Origin: Deltaproteobacteria bacterium
GTDB lineage: Bacteria; Desulfobacterota; Desulfobaccia; Desulfobaccales; 0-14-0-80-60-11
NCBI GenBank assembly: GCA_023381945.1
Contig: JAMCQY010000225.1
Span: 21,210-85,209, forward strand
Direction of reading: 5' to 3'
Length of the DNA: 64,000 nt
A model generated the notes under the pieces. That model saw nothing but the letters and a program-made list of their open reading frames with translations, was not told the DNA's origin and ran no database searches. The translations under genes and the position numbers were made by a program. Below are positions 24,905 to 32,820 of this stretch, one piece after another. Numbering within the stretch: position 1 is the stretch's first letter; each line of letters opens with the position of its first letter.

Positions 24905-27735
24905 GCACTGTCGCCCTTTCTAAACCCGGCACTCTTATTCAGGCGCGGGGCCGCGAATGGGTGGTGCTACCCGATTCTACAGATACCCTCCTTATTGTGC
25001 GCCCCTTGGGGGGGCTTGATGAAGAGACTACTGGGATCTTACCTGCTGTTGAGCTTGTCGAGTCCGCGGCATTTAAAATGCCCACTCAGGCTGACCTTGG
25101 TGACTTTGACTCGGGCCAGCTCTTGCGCGATGCAGCACGTCTGTCTACTCGCGCCGCCGCCGGCCCTTTTCGTAGCTTCGGCCGCATCGCTGCAGAGCCG
25201 AGACCTTATCAGCTCGTGCCCCTCATGATGGCACTCAAACTTGACCCCGTTCGACTCTTGATTGCCGATGATGTTGGTATCGGTAAGACCATTGAGGCAG
25301 CCATGATTGCTCGCGAGCTCCTTGACCGCGGCGAGATCAGACGGCTGTCTGTGCTTTGCCCGCCTCATCTAGCCGAACAATGGCAACGTGAATTGGCTGA
25401 AAAGTTTCATATCGAGGCCGAGCTGGTCTTGAGCAGCACCATCCAGCGCCTGGAGCGCGACTTGCCGATCGGCGTTTCGGTCTTTGATCGCCATAGCTTC
25501 ACCATCGTTTCCACAGACTTCATCAAGACCCCACGCCGGGCAGAAGACTTTATCCTCAAGTGTCCAGAGTTTGTCATCGTGGATGAGGCCCATGGCTGCA
25601 CCCTGTCCGGTGGGGTAGGACGAGGACGCCAGCAACGTTTTGATCTGCTGAGGAGAATCGCTAAGACCAAATCACGTCATTTAGTCCTAGTTACTGCCAC
25701 GCCTCACAGCGGCAAAGAAAACGCTTTCCGCTCCCTTTTGAGCCTGCTTGAAGAAGAGTTTGCCAGCCTGCCTGCCGATCTCGACCGGGCAGGGCGTGAA
25801 GAAATCCGCCGTAAATTGGCAAAACATCTCGTGCAACGTCGCCGTAGCGATATTAGGCATTACCTTCAGACGGATACATTCTTCCCCACGCGTTATGACA
25901 AAACCCCCGAGCCAACCTACTCCTTTAGCAACGAGTATCGCTCTCTCTTCGATGATATCCTCGCCTTCGCACGGGAGCTGGTTTCGGAAAGCGATGGTGG
26001 CGAACGTCGTCGCCGGGTGCGTTACTGGTCAGCATTGGCCCTGATGCGCTGTGTCTCTTCCAGCCCGGAAGCGGCTGCCGCCACGCTTCGGAGCAGGGCT
26101 GCGGTGGATGAAGCACCTGATGACGAAGTGGACGAGGTGGGTCGGCGCACCGTGCTCGACCAGGACGACACCGACGACGTAATTGCCCTGGATTTTAGCC
26201 CTGGCTCGGATTCAGAAGCTGGCGCCCAGAGCACCCGGCGCAAAATGTTGGAGTTTGCCCGGAGGGCCGAGGCTATGTCTCCCATTACAGATCACAAGCT
26301 CCAGGGGGCCATCCATGAAATCAAAGGGTTGCTCAAGGACGGCTTTTCTCCCATCGTCTTTTGCCGGTTTGTGAACACCGCCGATTACGTGGCTCGTCAC
26401 TTCCGCGAGGCGCTGCCTGCCAAAGTGCGGGTCGAATCGGTGACGGGTCTGCTGCCTCCTGCCGAGCGCGAAGCGCGGATCGAGGCCCTGGTTGCCGAAT
26501 TGGGTCAGTACGTCCTTGTCTGCACCGACTGCCTGGCTGAGGGCGTGAACCTCCAGCAGCACTTCAACGCCGTGTTGCATTACGACCTAGCCTGGAATCC
26601 TACCCGCCATGAGCAGCGCGAAGGCAGGGTTGATCGTTTTGGGCAGGACAAGCCTGAGGTTCGCGTCAGCACCTACTATGGCATCGACAATCCCATCGAC
26701 GGCGTGATCCTCGATGTCCTTATTCGCAAGCACAAGCGTATTAAGAGCGACCTCGGCGTCACCGTGGCGGTGCCAGGGTCCAGCGAGCAGATAGCTGAAG
26801 CACTATTCGAGGGGGCACTCTTCCGGGAAAGATCAGGTAAGCGTTTTCAGCAGCTCTCTTTCCTTGATGAACTCGACTCCAAGAAGGAGGCTCTTCATGC
26901 CGAGTGGGATAATGCCCGTGACCGTGAAAAGGCCAGCCGTTCCCGCTTCGCCCAGCACACTTTAAGCCCTGATGCCGTAAAGGCGGAACTTGATAACGTT
27001 CGGCAGGCCATCGGCCGCAATGAGGATGTGGCCCGCTTCTTCCATGCCGTCCTGCAGGCGGCCAAGGTCCCGGTGCAGGCCAAGGGAAAGGCCCTTACGG
27101 TGCACCTCAGCATGGAAGTGCCACGCTCCCTGCGCCAGGCCATTGGCCGGGATGAGCCTTTTGCCGGCCGCTTTGATTTGCCGCTGGAAGAAGGTGAAGT
27201 CTATCTCGGTCGCACCAGTCCGGTGGTCGAAGGCCTTGCCGGATGGACCCTTGACCAGGCTCTTGATCCGGTAGCCCGAGACACCCTCGCCGTGGCCGCT
27301 CGTTGTGGGGTCATTTCCACCGCGGCCGTCAGCGCTCGAACCACGCTTCTGGTGGCGCGCTTGCGCTATCATCTCCAGACCGCCGGCGCGGACGGGGAAA
27401 CCATCCTCTGCGAAGAGATCGTCCCCCTCGCCTGCATGGGTCCGCCTGACACACCTCAGTGGCTCACGCCGGAAGAGGGTGAACGCCTTCTTGAAGCCCG
27501 GCCCGAGCGCAACCTCATCCCCACCGCCATCGACCAGCAAATGGGTCTGCTGCTACCGGCCCTGCCCAAACTGCAACAGGCTCTCGAACTCATCGCCAGG
27601 GATCGTGCCGCCGCCCAGCTTGCGGCCCACGAGCGTGTTCGCGAGGCGGCCCGCCTGAAAGGTCGCGTTGCCATTCAGCCAGTGCTCCCCGTAGACATCC
27701 TGGGGGCTTACGTTCTGTTGCCGAGGTTGACCTAA
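24901..27735 (+). CDS. SNF2-family helicase, DrmD-like
   Basis: 944-aa ATPase of the SNF2/RapA-like type. Motif I is IADDVGIGKTIEAAMIAREL (about residue 122), motif II is VIVDEAHG (about 227), motif III is LVTATPHSGKENAF, and the RecA2 domain has PIVFCRFVNTADYVARHF, CTDCLAEGVNLQQHFNAVLHYD and NPTRHEQREGRVDRFGQ. The size, GIGKT motif and DLAWNPTRHEQREGRVDR pattern match DrmD, the SNF2 helicase of class 1 DISARM. The C-terminal 350 residues are helical and unassigned. Its start overlaps the stop of the giant helicase, and the methylase gene begins two bases after its stop. It is expected to translocate on or remodel DNA together with the methylase and nuclease. Confidence 0.87.
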   Translation: MSTVALSKPGTLIQARGREWVVLPDSTDTLLIVRPLGGLDEETTGILPAVELVESAAFKMPTQADLGDFDSGQLLRDAARLSTRAAAGPFRSFGRIAAEPRPYQLVPLMMALKLDPVRLLIADDVGIGKTIEAAMIARELLDRGEIRRLSVLCPPHLAEQWQRELAEKFHIEAELVLSSTIQRLERDLPIGVSVFDRHSFTIVSTDFIKTPRRAEDFILKCPEFVIVDEAHGCTLSGGVGRGRQQRFDLLRRIAKTKSRHLVLVTATPHSGKENAFRSLLSLLEEEFASLPADLDRAGREEIRRKLAKHLVQRRRSDIRHYLQTDTFFPTRYDKTPEPTYSFSNEYRSLFDDILAFARELVSESDGGERRRRVRYWSALALMRCVSSSPEAAAATLRSRAAVDEAPDDEVDEVGRRTVLDQDDTDDVIALDFSPGSDSEAGAQSTRRKMLEFARRAEAMSPITDHKLQGAIHEIKGLLKDGFSPIVFCRFVNTADYVARHFREALPAKVRVESVTGLLPPAEREARIEALVAELGQYVLVCTDCLAEGVNLQQHFNAVLHYDLAWNPTRHEQREGRVDRFGQDKPEVRVSTYYGIDNPIDGVILDVLIRKHKRIKSDLGVTVAVPGSSEQIAEALFEGALFRERSGKRFQQLSFLDELDSKKEALHAEWDNARDREKASRSRFAQHTLSPDAVKAELDNVRQAIGRNEDVARFFHAVLQAAKVPVQAKGKALTVHLSMEVPRSLRQAIGRDEPFAGRFDLPLEEGEVYLGRTSPVVEGLAGWTLDQALDPVARDTLAVAARCGVISTAAVSARTTLLVARLRYHLQTAGADGETILCEEIVPLACMGPPDTPQWLTPEEGERLLEARPERNLIPTAIDQQMGLLLPALPKLQQALELIARDRAAAQLAAHERVREAARLKGRVAIQPVLPVDILGAYVLLPRLT

Positions 27736-27737
27736 CC

Positions 27738-28217
27738 ATGGCCCGCCGAAGGAATGAGTTCCAGACCATCCGATCCGAAGGCGGCTTGCTGCCGCCCGAT
27801 CTGCTGCGCCGAGTGCTTGACCCCAAAGAAAAGCTACCCGGCACAGAGCCTGAAGAATATGGTCTTCCTCCTGGCGAACGCCTCAACGAAGTCATTACCC
27901 AGTCATGGAATCGCCTGCGCAAGTATTGGGCGGAGTTCCAGGCCGCCGCTGCCAACCTCCCCGAAGGCGAGGCAGGCACCGGCCTCACCAACGATAAGTG
28001 GAATTTACCACTGCTGCGCGAATTGGCCTTCGGAATGCTGCCCACCACTCCCGGCCCCGAAATCGGCGGACGCACCTATGCCATCAGCCGCTTCTTCGGC
28101 CCGGTGCCGGTGCACCTCCTGGGCTGTGGCTTGAGCCTCGACCGTCGCGCCGCGGGAGTGCGCGGGGCTGCGGCCGTCAACCCCCCACGGTCTGGTACAG
28201 GAGTTCTTGAACCGTAG
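27738..28217 (+). CDS. DNA methylase DrmMI/Eco57I-like, N-terminal fragment before frameshift
   Basis: 159-aa frame whose first about 147 residues are the natural start of the methylase encoded downstream: RNEFQTIRSEGGLLPPDLLRRVL, GLPPGERLNEVITQSWNRLRKYW, and TYAISRFFGPVPVHLLGCGLSLDRR. After a run of six C (28181-28186) the frame goes astray and stops at 28217. Removing one C continues as PHGLVQEFLNRSPGHLW, exactly into the long downstream frame. So 27738-32808 is one gene of about 1689 codons carrying a +1 slip in a homopolymer. This may be phase variation, decay or a read error. Confidence 0.75.
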   Translation: MARRRNEFQTIRSEGGLLPPDLLRRVLDPKEKLPGTEPEEYGLPPGERLNEVITQSWNRLRKYWAEFQAAAANLPEGEAGTGLTNDKWNLPLLRELAFGMLPTTPGPEIGGRTYAISRFFGPVPVHLLGCGLSLDRRAAGVRGAAAVNPPRSGTGVLEP

Positions 28218-31200
28218 TCCCGGCCATCTCTGGGCTATCGTTGGCAATGGCCTCACCTTTCGCATCCTGCGGGACAACCAGGCCCTTTCCCGTCAGTCTT
28301 TCCTGGAGTTCGACCTGGCCGCCATGTTCGACGGTGAGGTCTATTCCGACTTCGTTCTGTTCTGGCTCATGGCCCACGCCACGCGCTTTGCTCCCCGGGA
28401 AGGTGACCGCCCGGAGACCTGCTGGCTGGAGCAGTGGACCAAACTCGCCAACGAACAGGGCACTCGCGCCCTGGGCAATCTGCGCCAGGGCGTGGAGCAG
28501 GCCTTGCGCATTCTGGGGGAAGGCTTCACCAGCCATCCCAAAAACCTGGCCTTGCGCGAAACATTGCGCAGCGGGGAAACCTCGCTTACGGATTTTCATG
28601 GCCAACTCCTGCGGGTTGTCTACCGCCTGATTTTTCTTTTCGTGGCCGAAGACCGCACCATTGAGGGGCAGCCCCTGCTCCATCCCCGCGACGACTCGGA
28701 AGCTGCTCGACTCGCCCGGGAGCGTTATGTCGCCCACTACAGCACCGGCCGCCTGCGGGAATTGGCTTCCCGCATCAAGGGGAGCCGCCACGGCGACTTG
28801 TGGCGGCAGTTCCAGCTCTTGGTAGGGGCGCTGTCCGGCGATGCCGGCTTCGCAGCCGCCCGGGAGCATTTGGCCTTGCCTATTCTGGGCAGCTTTCTTT
28901 GGGGCCTGGCCTCTACCTCAGCGCTCACTGACGCCGACCTTACCAACTATGATTTCCTGGAAGCCCTGCGCCATCTGGCCTTCACCCGTCAGGGCAAGGT
29001 ACTACGGCCGGTGGACTACAAGAATCTTGGCGCCGAAGAATTGGGTGGGGTTTATGAAAGTCTGTTGGCTCTCACCCCGCAGATCAGTGCCGATGGGGCC
29101 CGCTTCACCTTCGCCGAGTTCGCCGGCAGCGAGCGCAAGACCTCCGGCTCCTACTACACCCCCGACTCCCTGGTGCAGTGCCTGCTGGATTCAGCCCTTG
29201 ATCCGGTGGTGGAGGAAGCCATCAAGGGCAAAACCGGCACCGAGGCCGAGAAGGCTATCCTCGCCCTTAAGGTTTGCGATCCCGCGGTGGGCTCCGGCCA
29301 CTTCCTGGTGGGCGCGGCGCACCGGCTGGCCCGGCACCTGGCCCGGGTGCGGGCCCTGGCCCAAGGGGAGAGTGAGCCATCGCCGCTCTTGTATCAGCAG
29401 GCTCTGCGGGACGTCATCGGCCGCTGCCTTTACGGCGTGGATATCAATCCCATGGCTGCGGAGTTGTGCCGCGTCTCCTTGTGGCTCGAGGCCCTGGAAC
29501 CGGGTAAGCCGCTTTCCTTCCTGGATCACCATATCCGCGTCGGCAACAGTCTGCTGGGCGCCACCCCTCTCTTGCTCAAAAAGGGGATCCCGGACGATGC
29601 CTTCAAACCCATGGAAGGGGACGATAATGAATTCTGCAAAGAATACAAACAGAGAAACCGCAAGGAACGGCAAGGCCACCGTTTACTGTCCACAACAGAC
29701 GGGATGCCCTGGGAGCAATTGGGCGATCTGGGCCCGGCCATGCTGGAAATCGAGGGCTTCGACGACTCCACCCTGGATGGTCTGCACCGCAAGGAGGAGG
29801 CCTATTCCCGGTTCGTGCGATCCAATGGCTATCTGTTCGGCAAACTCCTTTACGACGCTTGGTGCGCCGCCTTCGTCTGGAAGAAGCGCCGTACCGATGA
29901 ACTACCTTACCCCATCACCCAGGAAATCGTCGCCAGGGTTAGGCGTAATCCCCACGGCTGCCCGCCCTGGATGCGCCGGGAAATCATCCGCCTGGCCCGG
30001 GAATACCGGTTCTTCCATTGGCACCTGGAATTTCCGGATGTGTTCCAGCCCAAACCGGGCACTGAGGTAAACGAGGATGAAGTGACCGGTTGGACCGGCG
30101 GTTTTGATTGCGTGCTGGGGAATCCGCCCTGGGAAACGCTAGAATTTAAAGAGAAAGAGTGGTTTTCAGATATTAGACCCGACATAGCAGATGCGAGCAC
30201 TGAAACGAGGAAAAAACTGATTAAAAAGTTAGCCCAAGACAATCCTGTGCTTTTTGCCAACTACAAGAGAGCATTGCGCATTTCTGATGGAGAACGTTCT
30301 TTGATCAGGGACACAGACAGATATCCTTTGTGTGCCCGAGGAAAGATTAATACGTTTTCTATTTTCGCTGAGTTAAAACGCAGCCTGCTAAATCCCACAG
30401 GGCGTGTTGGTTGCATCGTTCCTTCCGGGATCGCTACGGATGACACGACTAAATTCTTCTTCCAAGACCTGATGGATACCCAGTCGCTGCATTACCTCTA
30501 TATGTTTGAAAATGAAGGGAGACTATTTCCCGGCATCGACCATCGAAATAAGTTCGCCCTTATCACGTTGTCCGGAAATGTTTCAAAAGCGCAAGAAGTA
30601 GACATAGTATTTGGGGTTAATGCTGTTGAAGAGCTCCTTGAAAAGAAGCGTCACTTCACCCTGACGGCGGAGGACATTGCCCTACTCAATCCCAATACTC
30701 GCACCTGTCCAATTTTTCGGTTAAAACAGGACGCCGAGTTGACAAAGCATATTTATCGCCGCGTTCCAGTGCTCATCAAAGAAGCCCATAATGGGGAGAG
30801 TGGGGTAAATTCATGGAATATTGAGTTCCGACAAGGGCTATTCAATATGTCCAGCGACGACCACCTGTTCCATTCGAGGGAGCGCCTTGAGGCGAAAGGC
30901 TTTGTTCTCCATGGGAACATCTTTAGGCAAGGCGAAGACGTATATTTGCCGCTCTACGAGGGTAAGATGTTCTGGCACTTCGACCATCGCTTCGGCACCT
31001 ACGAGGGCCAGACCCAGGCCCAGGCCAACCAGGGCAAGCTGCCGGAACTTACCCCGGAGCAGCACCGCAATCCTGACTTTTTCTCATTGCCCCGCCACTG
31101 GGTGGCCGAAGCGGAGGTGAAGGCGAGGGTCCCCAAACGGCCGGAGATTCTGGCGTCGGCCCTGGCGCTGCCGGAATCGGTCCGCAAAGATGGTGTCTTT

Positions 31201-32808
31201 AGAGCCTTGTGCTATTGGATTGCCGGCTATTGGCGGCAGCAAGGCGACGAAACCCGGGCTGAAAAGCTGCTGGAAATTTCTTTGCGCCCGGAAAGGTCCG
31301 CTACCGAGGCCATTTTATTCAACAAATGGATGCTGGCCAGCCAATGCGAAAAAATGCAGGAGCGGTTCCCCCTCACTGCCGCGGATGTGCAGCGCTTGGC
31401 CGCAGCCTTTTCCTCTGTGGACCCTGTGCCCCTGGCCCAGGAACTGGTAGAGCGTTATTCCCCCCATTGGTTTGTGGCCTTCCGGGATGTGACCAGTGCG
31501 GTGGTGCTGCGGACCGCGGTGTTCTCCATCATACCGAGGGTGGCAGTGGGACATAATGCACCGTTGGCTTTCGCTGAGCAAAGAGCGCCGGAGATTTGCG
31601 GTCTTGTGGCCGCGTTGAATAGTTTTGCCCTTGACTATGTCGCCAGACAGAGCGTTGGCGGCAGCCACTTGACTTATTTCATATTGAAGCAGCTTCCGGT
31701 GATTCCTCCCTCATACCTGACCAATCCCACTCCTTGGAATAATAGATATACTCTGTGCGATTGGATCACTCCCCGGGTACTTGAGCTTAGTCAAACAGCC
31801 TGGGACCTGGAATTGTTAGCAGAAGATTGCGGGGCCGCCTCTCCCCCATTCATATGGGAGGAGGATAGGAGATTTCTTATCCGCGTTGAACTGGATGCCG
31901 CTTTCTTTCACCTCTACCTCGGCAATGAACAGGAATGGAAGAATACGGGGTCGAAAGAACTGCTCACCTATTTCCCTACGCCTCGCCACGCTGTGGAATA
32001 CATCATGGACACCTTCCGTATCCTGCGCGAGCGGGACGAAGCCGCATACGGACATTTCAAGACCAAGACGGCTATTCTCGAAATCTACGACGAAATGTCC
32101 CGCGTTATCGCGAAAAATATCGCCGCCCAAGCTGCCGGACAGCAACCCCCCTCCCAGTACCAAACTCTACTCAACCCGCCGCCCGGCCCCCCCATGGATT
32201 CGGCAGGAAACTTTGTACCCATGGAGCAATGGGACCGCACCAACTGGCCATCCCATATTCATCCACCAAGGGCGGTCGAAAGGCCCGAAGAGGTGCCATT
32301 CGAGGAATTCGTAGCCATAGCCTATCCGGCAACCGTCATGGACCAAACCATTTGCGCCATGGCCTTAGCCATTGTGGAGCAGTCACAAGGTCTTTCCAGT
32401 GCGGATCACCTCGACACTCTGTTGTTGGCCATTCAACCTGATTGGTTAAAGGTGTTTCTTGATCAGCACGACCTACGCGCTCTCGAGACTGCCCGAAAAT
32501 CGGCTTTCAAGAACTTTGTTGCAGATGTGAATCAGTCAATCCAGTGGAAAGTGTGCAGAGAATACCTTGAAAAGCAGCATGCCGTTGTCGTCAATCATAA
32601 GGATCAGGGGCAAGAAATCAGTCCGGGGACCAATTTGACTCCAATCCGTAAGGGTTTGCCCGGAGGAGTAGATGAGATTGTCCGGTTCGCTCTCCAGGCT
32701 ATCAGACGAATCGCCGAAATGCGTAAGAACCTATCTTTGGCCTCACAGGAGCAAAGGAATATCTTGGAGAAATTAGAGCAACATAGAGTTAATCAGCTTG
32801 CCGCATAG
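28207..32808 (+). CDS. DNA adenine methylase DrmMI/Eco57I-like, main part
   Basis: 1533 residues of a large type IIG/DrmMI/PglX-like methylase. Main features: a helical N-terminal segment, GSYYTPDSLVQCLLDSALDPVVEEA, SAM motif I VCDPAVGSGHFLVGAAHRLARHLARV, ADxxxx-type YGVDINPMAAELCRVSLWLEALEPG, and catalytic motif CVLGNPPWETLEF (NPPW). A target-recognition-like half follows, then a C-terminal helical region. The product is N6-methyladenine that marks self DNA in class 1 DISARM-type systems. The listed start is the TTG that opens the frame; the true start is at 27738 if the frameshift is bridged. The stretch from about 30130 to 30960 is visibly richer in A and T than its flanks, suggesting recombination of the recognition domain. 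The next gene follows after 12 bases. Confidence 0.85.
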   Translation: MNRSPGHLWAIVGNGLTFRILRDNQALSRQSFLEFDLAAMFDGEVYSDFVLFWLMAHATRFAPREGDRPETCWLEQWTKLANEQGTRALGNLRQGVEQALRILGEGFTSHPKNLALRETLRSGETSLTDFHGQLLRVVYRLIFLFVAEDRTIEGQPLLHPRDDSEAARLARERYVAHYSTGRLRELASRIKGSRHGDLWRQFQLLVGALSGDAGFAAAREHLALPILGSFLWGLASTSALTDADLTNYDFLEALRHLAFTRQGKVLRPVDYKNLGAEELGGVYESLLALTPQISADGARFTFAEFAGSERKTSGSYYTPDSLVQCLLDSALDPVVEEAIKGKTGTEAEKAILALKVCDPAVGSGHFLVGAAHRLARHLARVRALAQGESEPSPLLYQQALRDVIGRCLYGVDINPMAAELCRVSLWLEALEPGKPLSFLDHHIRVGNSLLGATPLLLKKGIPDDAFKPMEGDDNEFCKEYKQRNRKERQGHRLLSTTDGMPWEQLGDLGPAMLEIEGFDDSTLDGLHRKEEAYSRFVRSNGYLFGKLLYDAWCAAFVWKKRRTDELPYPITQEIVARVRRNPHGCPPWMRREIIRLAREYRFFHWHLEFPDVFQPKPGTEVNEDEVTGWTGGFDCVLGNPPWETLEFKEKEWFSDIRPDIADASTETRKKLIKKLAQDNPVLFANYKRALRISDGERSLIRDTDRYPLCARGKINTFSIFAELKRSLLNPTGRVGCIVPSGIATDDTTKFFFQDLMDTQSLHYLYMFENEGRLFPGIDHRNKFALITLSGNVSKAQEVDIVFGVNAVEELLEKKRHFTLTAEDIALLNPNTRTCPIFRLKQDAELTKHIYRRVPVLIKEAHNGESGVNSWNIEFRQGLFNMSSDDHLFHSRERLEAKGFVLHGNIFRQGEDVYLPLYEGKMFWHFDHRFGTYEGQTQAQANQGKLPELTPEQHRNPDFFSLPRHWVAEAEVKARVPKRPEILASALALPESVRKDGVFRALCYWIAGYWRQQGDETRAEKLLEISLRPERSATEAILFNKWMLASQCEKMQERFPLTAADVQRLAAAFSSVDPVPLAQELVERYSPHWFVAFRDVTSAVVLRTAVFSIIPRVAVGHNAPLAFAEQRAPEICGLVAALNSFALDYVARQSVGGSHLTYFILKQLPVIPPSYLTNPTPWNNRYTLCDWITPRVLELSQTAWDLELLAEDCGAASPPFIWEEDRRFLIRVELDAAFFHLYLGNEQEWKNTGSKELLTYFPTPRHAVEYIMDTFRILRERDEAAYGHFKTKTAILEIYDEMSRVIAKNIAAQAAGQQPPSQYQTLLNPPPGPPMDSAGNFVPMEQWDRTNWPSHIHPPRAVERPEEVPFEEFVAIAYPATVMDQTICAMALAIVEQSQGLSSADHLDTLLLAIQPDWLKVFLDQHDLRALETARKSAFKNFVADVNQSIQWKVCREYLEKQHAVVVNHKDQGQEISPGTNLTPIRKGLPGGVDEIVRFALQAIRRIAEMRKNLSLASQEQRNILEKLEQHRVNQLAA

Positions 32809-32820
32809 GAGGCGGGCGAA

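Noticed and set aside
28841..30070. 409-codon alternative frame within the methylase gene
   Set aside because: Ser/Pro/Trp-rich shadow of the methylase, whose SAM and NPPW motifs are in the other frame.
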